Shown here: positions 16,624 through 26,300 of the stretch, piece by piece | Layout: the number at the start of each line of letters is the position of its first letter | How positions within the stretch are numbered: the first letter of the stretch is position 1 | Assembly (NCBI GenBank): GCA_009780435.1 | Contig: WRAB01000022.1 | Coordinates: forward strand, 1 to 34,372 | Length of the DNA stretch: 34,372 nt | Origin: Oscillospiraceae bacterium | GTDB taxonomy: Bacteria; Bacillota; Clostridia; Oscillospirales; Oscillospiraceae | Direction of reading: 5' to 3' | Notes under the pieces: generated by a model | Database searches by the model: none | The model's input: only the letters and a program-made list of their open reading frames with translations | Told to the model about the DNA's origin: nothing | Position numbers and translations under genes: made by a program

Positions 16624-18105
16624 TTAGAGCGTCACACCGGTTTTAAAGATTGTAAATTCCCGCGCGCCGTGCATTTCATTTTTTGCTCGGATTTCACCGG
16701 AAGCCAAAGCGCAGACGTACTCGTATAACCTGTCGGCCATAGTCTCCATTGGGACGCCTGCCAGCAGAGACCCTGCGTCAAAGTCAACCCAGGCCGATTT
16801 CCGTCGAGCTAAATCTGTGTTGCTGGAGATTTTCACTGTGGGCGCAGGCGCACCGAAGGGCGTACCCAGTCCCGTAGTAAAGAGGATCATATGTGCTCCG
16901 CTTGCGGTCATACTGCTGACGGAGACCAGATCATTGCCGGGGCCTGTGAGTAAATTTAGGCCCTTTTCTGTCACGGGGTCGCCGTAGTTTAACACAGCCA
17001 CAACGTCAGATGTGCCGCCCTTTTGGATACAGCCCAGGCTCTTGTCCTCCAGGGTAGAAATCCCACCGGCCTTGTTGCCGGGGGAAGGGTTCTCGTAGAT
17101 ATCTTGCCCATTGTCCATGAAGTATGTTTTAAAATCATTAATCAGGGTTACGGTCTGGTCAAAGAGTCCCGGTGTGCGGCAGCGATTCATCAAAATGGTC
17201 TCCGCACCGAACATCTCCGGCACTTCCGTCAGAATGGCGGAGCCGCCCTCGGCGATGAGCCGATCTGTGAACGCACCCACCAGCGGATTCGCCGTGATCC
17301 CGGAAAATCCATCGGAGCCGCCGCACTTCAAGCCGACAATTAACTCGCTCATAGGGGCGGAGGCCCGCTTAAATTGCCCGGCATAGGCCACCAGCTCCCG
17401 CAGGATGGCAAGGCCCGTCTCGTATTCGTCGGCGACGTCCTGGCAGACCAGAAAGCGGACACGTTCTCTATCGTAATCGCCCAAGAGTTCCTGCATCCCC
17501 TCCACTGTGTTGTTCTCACAGCCCAGGCCCAAGACCAATACGGCGCCGGCGTTGGGGTGACTGATAAGCCCTGCCAGTGCACGGCGGGTATTTTCATGAT
17601 CCTCTGAGAGTTGGGAACAGCCGTAGGGGTGGGGAAAGGCGTAGAGTCCATCAATCTCGTCTGTGAAAAATTCCTGGGCATGTCGTTCCAGATACGCGGC
17701 AGTAGCGTTGACACACCCCACAGTGGGGACAATCCAGACCTCGTTGCGGATCCCAACACGACCATCTGGGCGGCGATAGCCTTGGAATACTCCCGGCTCC
17801 CGCAGCGCAAGAGGCGTACGTTGCGGTGTGTAGGTATACGCCAAAAGTCCCTCCAGCGCGGTTTTCAGATTATGCGTATGCACAGCTTCACCGGGCGCAA
17901 TCGCCCTCACAGCGCGCCCGATTGGATTCCCGTACTTCACAATGGCCTCCCCGTCGGCGATGGGGACAAGGGCCACCTTGTGTCCGGCATCAATCGGCTC
18001 GACCAGAGTAAGGGTAGTACCATCAACGGAAAGCGTCTCTCCAGAATCAAGGGTCGTCAGAACCACGGCCACATTGTCGGCGGGATTGATTTTCAAAAGC
18101 ATCAT
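16624..18105 (-). CDS. uxaA: Altronate dehydratase
   Basis: UxaA dehydrates D-altronate to 2-keto-3-deoxygluconate in galacturonate breakdown. The 493-residue protein is the full two-part form: an N-terminal SAF domain (about 5-90, with HTHNL at 76-80) and the large catalytic domain, with GYRRPDGRVGIRNEVW, PYGCSQL, LGLGCENN, GLKCGGSDGFSGITANP and CIQKGGTSDV. The conserved Cys and His are consistent with the Fe-dependent active site. It starts nine bases after the uxaB stop, so the two are co-transcribed. Two ATGs (18105, 18102) are possible, and the upstream G-rich stretch does not decide between them. Confidence 0.95.
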   Translation of the reverse strand: MMLLKINPADNVAVVLTTLDSGETLSVDGTTLTLVEPIDAGHKVALVPIADGEAIVKYGNPIGRAVRAIAPGEAVHTHNLKTALEGLLAYTYTPQRTPLALREPGVFQGYRRPDGRVGIRNEVWIVPTVGCVNATAAYLERHAQEFFTDEIDGLYAFPHPYGCSQLSEDHENTRRALAGLISHPNAGAVLVLGLGCENNTVEGMQELLGDYDRERVRFLVCQDVADEYETGLAILRELVAYAGQFKRASAPMSELIVGLKCGGSDGFSGITANPLVGAFTDRLIAEGGSAILTEVPEMFGAETILMNRCRTPGLFDQTVTLINDFKTYFMDNGQDIYENPSPGNKAGGISTLEDKSLGCIQKGGTSDVVAVLNYGDPVTEKGLNLLTGPGNDLVSVSSMTASGAHMILFTTGLGTPFGAPAPTVKISSNTDLARRKSAWVDFDAGSLLAGVPMETMADRLYEYVCALASGEIRAKNEMHGAREFTIFKTGVTL

Positions 18106-18114
18106 AGCGGCCCC

Positions 18115-19584
18115 CTATGCGATCACGGCTTGGAGGGCACGGCGCATACCGGATTCTTCGATGGTCTGACAGTGTTTTGTTACCAGGGCTGTCATATTGC
18201 CCAGAGTATTTAAATCCTCGCCCCAGAATGCGGTGTTGCCCAGGAGCGCCTGGATAAACTCCTCTGTTGGTCTAGATGCGTGTGCGGCGAAAAAAGCCAG
18301 CACCTGGGCATCGTCTCGGATCTCATAGGTCTCCCCGCCCCGTCTGCCAATCAGACAACCACTCCCCTGCTCGGCGCTGCGATAAAACGTGGCGAGGGCC
18401 GCCAGACTAAAAGTCAGGCACGGAGGCAGTGTATCGGTTGCGGCAAAACTGTCTTTCAAAGACGGCAAAATCCGTGTTTTCCACTTGGAGACAGAATTGA
18501 GCGCAATGTTGAGCAGCGGGTGGCGGAGAAACGGATTTTCAAATCGCTCCATAACCGAGTCGGCAAATGCCCGCACCTCATCAACCGGTAGAGAGACAGT
18601 CGGGCTAATCTCGTTATAGACCGCCTGCTCCATAAAGGCCCGAACCGTCTGATCGGCCATGGCCTCGGATACAATGTCCAGTCCGGCCTGATAGGCCGCC
18701 AACACGGTAGCGGTGTGGGCGCCGTTTAGAATCCGCACTTTCCGCTCCCGGTAAGGGCACAGATCGTCCGTAAACACCACGGGCATTCCAGCCCGATCCA
18801 GGGGAAATGCCCGCTGTACTTCCGCACTGCGTGCGCTTTCAATGCCCCAGAACCCAAAGGGTTCGCTGACCACCATGAGGTCATCCCGGTATCCCAACAG
18901 ATTTCGCTCCAAGGCTTCCGCCTCGGCGGCGGGATAGCCGGAGACGATCCGGTCAACCAGAGTATTGCAGAAAATGCAATGTTCATCCACCCAGTCGGCG
19001 AATTGTACGGGCAAATTCCACAGGGCAATCAATTTTTTCACACAGTCGTGTAGTTTTGTGCCATTGTCCTCAATCAACTCCGTGGGAAGAACAATTAGGC
19101 CCCTATCCGCCCCACCGGAAAAATGCGTATACCGGGCGTAGAGAAACTGGGTCAATTTCCCTGGAAAAGTATTTGCCGGTTCCTGATCGAATCGATCTGT
19201 TTCGTCAAATACGATCCCGGCCTCTGTGGTATTGGAGATGACAACGTGTAAATCCTCATTTTTTGCGAGATCGAGGAACCTGTCATAGGCAGAGAATGGA
19301 TTGATAACCTGGCTAATCGCACTGATCACACGGTGTTTCTCAACTTTTTCTCCGTCAATCAGCCCGCGCAGGATGACGGTATAGGTGCAATCTTGTGCTT
19401 CAAAGGCCTCCAAGGAGCCGGATGGCGTCGGTTTGATGACCGCCACGCCGCCGTCAAAGACCCCCTGCTCGTTTGCAATGTCGATCATATAATCGGCGAA
19501 TCCCCGGAGGAAAACGCCTCCTCCAAACTGTGCGACTGCTGTCTTAACCGGAGTGGATTTGTCTTGTATGCCGAGTTGTCTCAT
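18115..19584 (-). CDS. uxaB: Tagaturonate reductase (altronate oxidoreductase)
   Basis: UxaB reduces D-tagaturonate to D-altronate with NADH, between UxaC and UxaA. The 489 residues belong to the mannitol dehydrogenase family, with FGGGVFLRGF (20-29) for the nucleotide and KVRILNGAH (282-290: Lys282, Asn287, His290) as the catalytic signature typical of UxaB. SEPFGFWGIE is also characteristic. I start at ATG 19584, which has GGAGG eight bases upstream; the open frame's TTG at 19599 overlaps that site. It is first in the minus-strand operon uxaB-uxaA and divergent from uxaC across a promoter and palindrome region. Confidence 0.94.
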   Translation of the reverse strand: MRQLGIQDKSTPVKTAVAQFGGGVFLRGFADYMIDIANEQGVFDGGVAVIKPTPSGSLEAFEAQDCTYTVILRGLIDGEKVEKHRVISAISQVINPFSAYDRFLDLAKNEDLHVVISNTTEAGIVFDETDRFDQEPANTFPGKLTQFLYARYTHFSGGADRGLIVLPTELIEDNGTKLHDCVKKLIALWNLPVQFADWVDEHCIFCNTLVDRIVSGYPAAEAEALERNLLGYRDDLMVVSEPFGFWGIESARSAEVQRAFPLDRAGMPVVFTDDLCPYRERKVRILNGAHTATVLAAYQAGLDIVSEAMADQTVRAFMEQAVYNEISPTVSLPVDEVRAFADSVMERFENPFLRHPLLNIALNSVSKWKTRILPSLKDSFAATDTLPPCLTFSLAALATFYRSAEQGSGCLIGRRGGETYEIRDDAQVLAFFAAHASRPTEEFIQALLGNTAFWGEDLNTLGNMTALVTKHCQTIEESGMRRALQAVIA

Positions 19585-19614
19585 GGCTGTCTCCTCCAAA
19601 ATCGAATTGCATCT

Positions 19615-19642
19615 ATTATATCAAACTAATTGATAAAATCAA
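19615..19642 (-). promoter_or_regulatory. uxaB promoter with overlapping inverted repeats (candidate operator)
   Basis: On the minus strand TTGATT (19642-19637), a 16-base spacer and TATAAT (19620-19615) form the uxaB promoter. Two overlapping palindromes sit on it: TATCAA-N5-TTGATA (19619-19635) and TTGAT-AAA-ATCAA (19630-19642). They cover the spacer and -35 box and are well placed for a repressor controlling uxaBA. On the opposite strand TTGATA (19630-19635), a 17-base spacer and TATCTT (19653-19658) could serve uxaC. Confidence 0.65.
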
Positions 19643-19651
19643 TGCATCAGT

Positions 19652-19684
19652 CTATCTTTCCCCGCCACCGGCGGGGAAAGATAG
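19652..19684 (+). promoter_or_regulatory. Perfect 15-bp hairpin upstream of uxaC
   Basis: A perfect 15-bp stem (19652-19666 with 19670-19684, core CCCCGCC-ACC-GGCGGGG) has only a three-base loop. It lies between the uxaB operator region and the uxaC ribosome binding site and lacks a T-run. A related hairpin precedes kdgK. It may be an mRNA-stability element, an insulator between divergent units, or a dispersed repeat. Confidence 0.6.
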
Positions 19685-19726
19685 GAAGATTGCAGCACCA
19701 TCATAATACAGGAGGGTAGAACTCAC

Positions 19727-21139
19727 ATGCGTCCGTTTATGAATGAAGATTTTCTATTGCACACAGATACGGCAAAGACCCTGTACCACGACCACGCGGC
19801 GAAGATGCCCATTATCGACTTCCACTGCCACATCAATCCCGCGGAGATTATGGAGAACCGAACGTTTGAGAACATCACCCAGGCGTGGCTCGGCGGGGAT
19901 CACTACAAGTGGCGGCTGATTCGTACCATGGGCGTGGAGGAGCGGTATATCACCGGAGATGCCTCGGATCGGGAAAAGTTCCAGAAATTCGCCGAGACTA
20001 TGCCGAAATGCATCGGCAACCCCGTCTATCACTGGGCCCATCTGGAGCTACAACGCTACTTCGGCTCCGATCTCGTCATCAGCGGCGATACCGCCCAGGA
20101 TATCTGGGATCTGGCCGGGGAAAAGCTGACAGGCGACGCACTCCGGGTACGGGGGATTATCGCCCAGTCCCGGGTTCAGGCCATCGGTACAACAGACGAT
20201 CCGGTGGATGATCTGGGCTGGCATAAACAGCTCAAAGAAGATGTGACCAGCCCGACTGTCGTATCTCCAACCCTGCGCCCCGACAAAGCCATCAACATTG
20301 ATAAGGACGGCTTTGCCGATTATATTGCAAAGCTGGCTGATGTCTCCGGTGTGGAGATCACCACCCGGGACGATCTGAAAGCCGCACTGCTGACACGGAT
20401 TGACTTTTTCCACCAGATGGGCTGCCGCGCATCCGATCACGGGCTGGACTATGTGGCCTATCGCCTAATAGATGAGACTGCACTGGAGAAGATATTCCAA
20501 AAAGGACTCCGGGGCGACGTCGTCACCGTGGAGGAGGCCGAGGCCTTCAAGACCGATCTGATGCTGTTCTTCGGGCGGGAATTCGCCCGGCGGGGTTGGG
20601 TCATGCAGTTGCATTACGGTGTGCAGCGCAACTGCAACGAGGCCAAGTTTGCCCGTTTAGGCCCGGATACAGGGTTCGATGCCATGGGGATGCGCTACTG
20701 TGGGGCGGCCATCGTGGCCTTCCTAAACGCCCTGGAGAAAGACGGCGCGCTCCCTAAAACGGTACTGTTTTCCATCAACCCCCACGACGACGCCATGCTG
20801 GGGACGATTATCGGCTGTTTTCAGGGGGGCGAAGTCAGAGGAAAACTCCAGCACGGCGTACCCTGGTGGTTCAATGATACAAAGCACGGGATGGAAAATC
20901 AGCTGATCACCCTGGCCAGCGTCGGCGTGCTGGGTACGTTTATCGGGATGCTCACGGATTCCCGCTCCTTCTTGTCCTACGCCCGCCACGAGTATTTCCG
21001 TAGAATCCTCTGCAATCAGGTAGGTGCCTGGGTGGAGGGCGGTGAGTATCCCAACGACAGGAAAGCCTTGGCGGACCTGATTGAAGATATCTCCTATCGC
21101 AACGCCGCCCGGTATTTCGGCTACGACGTCTTGGCGTAA
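19727..21139 (+). CDS. uxaC: Glucuronate/galacturonate isomerase (uronate isomerase)
   Basis: UxaC converts D-glucuronate to D-fructuronate and D-galacturonate to D-tagaturonate, so it is the entry step to both uronate branches. The 470 residues match the family from end to end: DFHCHI (31-36) supplies the metal-binding His33 and His35, and [37 protein letters not shown] and [18 protein letters not shown] follow. The start [11 protein letters not shown] lines up with the MTPFMTEDFLL start of E. coli UxaC, and AGGAGG is about 11 bases upstream. kdgK and kduI follow on the same strand. Confidence 0.96.
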   Translation: MRPFMNEDFLLHTDTAKTLYHDHAAKMPIIDFHCHINPAEIMENRTFENITQAWLGGDHYKWRLIRTMGVEERYITGDASDREKFQKFAETMPKCIGNPVYHWAHLELQRYFGSDLVISGDTAQDIWDLAGEKLTGDALRVRGIIAQSRVQAIGTTDDPVDDLGWHKQLKEDVTSPTVVSPTLRPDKAINIDKDGFADYIAKLADVSGVEITTRDDLKAALLTRIDFFHQMGCRASDHGLDYVAYRLIDETALEKIFQKGLRGDVVTVEEAEAFKTDLMLFFGREFARRGWVMQLHYGVQRNCNEAKFARLGPDTGFDAMGMRYCGAAIVAFLNALEKDGALPKTVLFSINPHDDAMLGTIIGCFQGGEVRGKLQHGVPWWFNDTKHGMENQLITLASVGVLGTFIGMLTDSRSFLSYARHEYFRRILCNQVGAWVEGGEYPNDRKALADLIEDISYRNAARYFGYDVLA

Positions 21140-21142
21140 ACT

Positions 21143-21211
21143 GCAAACGATTGATCGTTTGTACGTTCCCCGCCCTCGGTGGGGGAACATACAAGATTAT
21201 CTTTTTGATCG
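21143..21211 (+). promoter_or_regulatory. Tandem palindromes in the uxaC-kdgK gap
   Basis: A perfect CAAACGAT-TG-ATCGTTTG palindrome starts near 21145. It is followed at about 21160-21195 by a longer imperfect hairpin with a CCCCGCC-CTC-GGTGGGG core. About ten bases later comes CTTTTTG. The second hairpin resembles the perfect hairpin before uxaC. The pair may work as a leaky terminator or attenuator, or may stabilise the uxaC message. Confidence 0.5.
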
Positions 21212-21236
21212 AACACAAAAGCAAAGGATGGTGTAC

Positions 21237-22262
21237 ATGAAGTATTTATCATTTGGAGAGATTATGCTCCGCCTCAAAGCGCCCGGTGTAGAGCGTTTTT
21301 TCCAGACTCCTCTTCTGGAGGCGACCTTCGGCGGCGGTGAGGCCAATGTGGCAGTCTCCCTCTCCAACTACGGTTGCGACGCGGCCTTTTTGACGGTGTT
21401 GCCGAAAAACGCCCTGGCAGATCACTGTATCGGAGAGTTGCGGCGGTTTGGGGTAGACACCGACCGCATTATCAGCGGCCCTGGCCGCATGGGCATCTAT
21501 TTCTTAGAGGGCGGCGCGAATCAACTGCCCAGCAAGGTGATTTATGATCGCGCGGGGTCGGCAATCGCAGAGGCAAAGCCGGGAAATATCAACTGGGATG
21601 AGGCCTTAGCGAGCATTGGATGGTTCCACATCACCGGCATTACGCCCGCCATTAGCGAGACGGCCATGGCGCTCTCTCTGGAGAGTGTGCGGGAGGCCAA
21701 ACAGCGCGGGATCACAGTTTCCTGTGATTTGAATTTTCGTAAAAACCTGTGGCAATACGGGAAAGCCGCACCGGAAGTTATGACAGAACTCGCGAAATAT
21801 GTCGACGTGGCCATTGCCAACGAAGAAGATGTGCAAAAATGCCTGGGCATCACGACGGATGTGGCCGTGGAACACGGGGAGCTTGACCGGGAGAAGTACA
21901 AAGTCCTCTCCGATCAAGTCCTCGCCCAATACCCCGATATGAAATTGATCGCCATCACCCTCAGAGAGAGCAAGAGCGCTGACTCCAACGGCTGGGCGGC
22001 CTGCCTCAATGACCGGAACGCGTTTATTGAGAGCAAACACTATCAGATCAGCGATATCGTAGACCGTGTAGGCGGCGGGGACTCATTCTCGGCGGGATTA
22101 ATCTACGGCTTGACCCATTATGATACCCATCAGCAGGCGTTGGAGTTTGCCGTGGCGGCCAGTTGCCTGAAGCACTCCATCAGCGGCGACTTCAACCGGG
22201 TAGATGTGTCCGACGTAGAAAAACTCATGGGCGGCGACGGCAGCGGGCGCGTCCTGCGGTAG
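21237..22262 (+). CDS. kdgK: 2-keto-3-deoxygluconate kinase (PfkB family)
   Basis: KdgK phosphorylates 2-keto-3-deoxygluconate to KDPG, where all three uronate branches of this locus meet. The 341-residue PfkB/ribokinase-type protein has [16 protein letters not shown] near the N-terminus, [10 protein letters not shown] in the sugar/ATP region and the C-terminal signature [13 protein letters not shown], with Asp282 as catalytic base. I start it at ATG 21237, where AAAGG is about ten bases upstream. The open frame reaches back to 21081 inside uxaC, but the extra residues resemble nothing. The next enzyme, KDPG aldolase, is not in the window. Confidence 0.93.
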   Translation: MKYLSFGEIMLRLKAPGVERFFQTPLLEATFGGGEANVAVSLSNYGCDAAFLTVLPKNALADHCIGELRRFGVDTDRIISGPGRMGIYFLEGGANQLPSKVIYDRAGSAIAEAKPGNINWDEALASIGWFHITGITPAISETAMALSLESVREAKQRGITVSCDLNFRKNLWQYGKAAPEVMTELAKYVDVAIANEEDVQKCLGITTDVAVEHGELDREKYKVLSDQVLAQYPDMKLIAITLRESKSADSNGWAACLNDRNAFIESKHYQISDIVDRVGGGDSFSAGLIYGLTHYDTHQQALEFAVAASCLKHSISGDFNRVDVSDVEKLMGGDGSGRVLR

Positions 22263-22369
22263 TGCGCAAGTGGTTTCGGGTAAAAGGGAAATCTCGAATG
22301 GAAAAACTCCGGATTTCCTTCGTTCCAAATACGTATTCATCAAAATAATCAAAAAATGGAGGATCAACC

Positions 22370-23212
22370 ATGGACATTCGCTATTCTGCAAATCCAATAG
22401 ACACACAACGCTATACGACGGAAGAACTGAGAGATGAGTTTCTCATCACCGATCTGTATGTCGCCGATCAGGTACAGGCGGTGTACTCCCATGTAGATCG
22501 CATGGTAGTATTGGGCATTTTGCCCGTCAAAGAGACCGTATCCATTGACAAGGGCATGGACATTATGAAGCGCTTTGGCACCACGTTCTTTTTAGAGCGC
22601 CGCGAGGTGGGCTTCTTCAATCTGGGCGGTTCTGGCGTCTGCACCGTGGACGGCAAAGCGTACGCCATGGGTCTACGGGACTGTATCTATATCGCCAAGG
22701 GCGCAAAAGAAGTGATGTTCAAGAGCGATAACGCCGATGATCCGGCCCGCTTCTACGGCGTCTCCGCCCCCGCACACAAAACCTGTGAGACGAAACTTTT
22801 GACCATCGCAGAGGCCGCAAAAGTCCCCGTTGGCAGCGTTGAGACGAGCAACAAGCGGGTGATTAATCAGTTCATCCACCCCGATGTCCTGGAGACCTGT
22901 CAACTGCTCATGGGCCTAACAGAACTCGAGACGGGCAGCGTATGGAACACCATGCCCGCCCACACCCATGAGCGTCGGATGGAAGTATACACCTATTTCA
23001 ACCTCCCGGAAGAGCAGGTCGTATTCCACCTCATGGGCGAGCCCCAGGAGACCAGACACCTTGTGGTACAAAATTTTGACGCCGTGATTTCGCCCAGTTG
23101 GAGTATCCACTCCGGTTGCGGCACTTCAAATTATTCCTTCATCTGGGCCATGGGCGGCGAAAACCAAGCGTTTACGGATATGGATGTAATCCCCATGCTG
23201 GATCTACAATAG
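22370..23212 (+). CDS. kduI: 5-keto-4-deoxyuronate isomerase (DKI isomerase)
   Basis: KduI converts the linear 5-keto-4-deoxyuronate (DKI, made by KdgF) to 2,5-diketo-3-deoxygluconate (DKII), the substrate of the KduD-type dehydrogenase. The 280-residue protein is the usual length and keeps the zinc site: His198 and His200 in MPAHTHERRMEVYTYF, Glu205, and His247 in SWSIHSGCGTSNYSFIWAMGGEN. The first half carries GFFNLGGSG and GLRDCIYIAKG. GGAGG lies seven bases before the ATG. It is separated from kdgK by 107 bases with no clear promoter and is followed by a strong terminator hairpin. Confidence 0.96.
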   Translation: MDIRYSANPIDTQRYTTEELRDEFLITDLYVADQVQAVYSHVDRMVVLGILPVKETVSIDKGMDIMKRFGTTFFLERREVGFFNLGGSGVCTVDGKAYAMGLRDCIYIAKGAKEVMFKSDNADDPARFYGVSAPAHKTCETKLLTIAEAAKVPVGSVETSNKRVINQFIHPDVLETCQLLMGLTELETGSVWNTMPAHTHERRMEVYTYFNLPEEQVVFHLMGEPQETRHLVVQNFDAVISPSWSIHSGCGTSNYSFIWAMGGENQAFTDMDVIPMLDLQ

Positions 23213-23247
23213 TGTAATTGGTCCTTCCCACACATCATAGGTTGACG

Positions 23248-23295
23248 ACAGAGGCGCTGTGGATGCGCAATCCACAGCGCCTCTGTTCAATTTGT
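23248..23295 (+). terminator. Strong hairpin terminator after kduI
   Basis: A perfect 17-bp stem (23248-23264 with 23270-23286) has a 5-base loop and is followed by TTCAATTTGTT. It ends the uxaC-kdgK-kduI unit. It also faces the 3' end of addA, but on that strand it has no T-run. Confidence 0.8.
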
Positions 23296-23301
23296 TCTCA
23301 C

Positions 23302-26300
23302 TTACAATTCCCTGGGCGCAATGCTTGCGGCTACCCCGGCAGAAAAGAAATACAACAGCGCTTCTTTCACCGGCCTCCCGGTAATCCGCCCCAATGCGTA
23401 GGCATACGCCTCCATCTGGCCCCCGTATTCTCGAGCTTTATCCGCAAGGCCGTCCGGTGAGATGGCGTCGGTTTTGAAATCCACGATCACGAGGCCGTCC
23501 GGCTCTTCCAAATAACAGTCCACGACCCCCTGGAGTAGGATTTTCTCCTCCCCTCCATCTGCAAAACCAAACTCTGACGCCGGGACTAGGAGAGAGAATT
23601 TAAACTCCCGCCGGACGTGGGGAGATGCGCGAAGCCGCTGCCCCAGATCGCTCTCAAAGAACTGCCGGATGGCGCTGGCATCTACTGCCTGGGCCTCCTC
23701 TTTTTTGATCCGGCCCTCTCGCTCCAATCGTTCAATCTCCGCCTCAACGCCGGCGAGATTGTCACACCGCTGGAAATCAATATACTGCATCACTAGGTGG
23801 GTCGCCGTCCCCCGCCGGGCCGCTGTGAGCGGGCGCTGGGCCTCCACAAATCCGGGACGGCGGAAGATAGGCGGTCTGGCGGCGGGACGCACATAGGGTA
23901 TGGCGTCCTCTCCCGCCTCCTGATCTGATGCCAGCCCCTTTCGCTCCGTGGCAGTCAGTTTGCTGGGCAAATTGACTGCCACAGGATATGGATAGACATA
24001 TTGTATCCGCTTGATAAATTCCGGATCCGGTTCTATTTTTTGAGTTTGGTTATGATTAAACCGAATATTTTTTTCAATGTTCCCCATTCTTTGATCACAC
24101 CCACTATATTGGGGTCGGATTATGTCCCAAGAAAATTCTGTTTTTGCCAGGGGTACCGGGTGCTCTCCCCGCAGGAGTCCCCCCTCGGGGCGGGTCATGG
24201 CTGGGAGTAGTATCCACTCCGCCATGTTGGCCGCGCCTTCCAACACGTAGGGCGATACGGGATCACCCGCCTGATAGGCCAAGCCGGCCAGGGTCTTTTC
24301 CAAGTCAGATAAGGCGGCGGTTAGAATCAGTTTCTCCCTTGCCCGGGTCATGGCCACGTAGAGGATTCTAAGTTCCTCCGCCAGGGTCTCTTTGCGCAGT
24401 TTCCGCCCGATGGCGGATCGGGCCAGGGTGGAGTAGCGGATCTTCCGTTTCATATCTCGACGGATCGTGCCAATGCCCAGATCGGAGTGGACAAGGATCT
24501 GCCGGGTGGTGTCCTGGATATTAAACCGCTTTGCTAAGTCCGGCAAGATAACCACGGGGAACTCCAGCCCCTTGGACTTGTGGACGCTCACTATCTGCAC
24601 CACGTCGCCGCCGTCCCGGGAGGCGGCCATCTCCGGCACGTCTCCTGCCTCCAAACCCTTTTCCAGAAGGGCCACAACGTCAAATAATCCCTTGTATCCC
24701 CGATTGCTCACCCGCTGGGCGTATGTTAGAAGGGCCATCAAGTTTCGCCGACGGGTCTCGCCCCCCGGCATGGCACCGAAGACAGACAATGCCCCCGTCT
24801 CGTTGTATATCTGCCAGAGAAATTGATCTGCCGCCATGTCGGGACTGATATCCCGCCAACGGTCTAAGTTCTGTAGAAATTGGGCGCATCTGGCGCTATC
24901 CTCCGCAGCAGCAATCAGGACCTCGTAGAATGATCCAACTCGATCCGCTACGCGGATTTCCGCCAGCTCATCCGGTGTAAAGCAGAACAGAGGTGAGCGG
25001 AGTACCCCAATCAGTGGCACATCCTGCCGGGGATTCGAGATTATCTGGAGCAGGGAGAGGATGGTTGCCACTTCCACCGTATAGAAAAACCCCTCACCTC
25101 CGGATTTTGCCACGGGGATGCCTAACTCCTCCAACGCCTTCTCATACCGGGCCTGCTTGCCCCGGACACTCCGCAGTAAAATGGCAAAATCGCCCCAGTT
25201 GTAGCCACTCTGATCGTGCAGTTCCCGGATTCGCATGGCCACATGGCGGGCCTCCGCCATATCTCGGATATGGCTCTCGTCTTTCGGTAGATCTTTCAGA
25301 TCCAACACGGCCAACTCCACCGGGGATTCGCCCCCTGCCTCCGACTCGACCCGCCCCGGATACAGGGCCTCTCTATCGCCGTACGCCATCTCGCCGAAGT
25401 CCTCTGACATAATCCGGCGGAAGATAAAGTTCACCGCATCCAATATCTCCGGCCGGGATCGGAAGTTTTTCCCCAGGAGCACCGTGCGCCCCTGCCCTGA
25501 CTCCGCCTGCTCTCGGTCCGGAAAGCGACGGTAGTAGCCCAAAAAGATACCGGGATCGGCCAGCCGGAACCGGTAGATGGACTGCTTCACGTCTCCCACC
25601 AGGAAGCGGCGTAATCCGTACTCTCCCAGTGCACAGAAGATTTTCTCCTGAATGGCGGAGACATCTTGGAACTCGTCCACCATGACCTCTTGATACCGGT
25701 CTGCAATCTCTTGAGCCGCCGGAGTCGGGCCGCCTGTCTCTCGATCCACCAGGAGGGAGACGGCCAAATGTTCCAGATCGGAAAAGTCCAGCATTCCCCG
25801 GCGGGTCTTTTCCGCTGTGTATGCTTGATCCACATCCAGGGTGAGTTCCACCAGGGCGTCGATCACCGGTGCTACGGCCATCATATCGTCCAATAACTCT
25901 TGTGTAGGCAACGCAAAGGTCTCCGATAGCTTGTCCATAGCGCTCTTACAGCGGCGGCGTAGGTCTTTGATGGCCTCCCAGCCGGTGACGGCTTTCGCCC
26001 TAGGAAATGAAATCTCTCCAAAGGCGTGGACCTCGTCCCAACCCGCTTGCAGGGCGCGGCTAAATTCAGTCAACCCCACCAGAGTCTCGTCCCAACTTGG
26101 ACCGTATGCCCGCTCCAGTTTTTCATCCGCCCGGAGGGTCTCTCTGGCCTGTGTCATCTCACGCCGCCAGTAGTCCACGGCCCACTTGGCCTCTTGGAGC
26201 AGAAATCCGCCCCAGACCGTCTCTCCGGCGTCTTGGATAGTCGACAGCCCCTCCAACTCCGCAAGTTGCGCCCTGGCCCACCCCTCCGGATATGGATGGC

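Noticed and set aside
21081-21236. Longer KdgK starting inside uxaC
   Set aside because: The extra residues do not resemble PfkB kinases and cross the hairpins. AAAGG before 21237 supports the shorter form.
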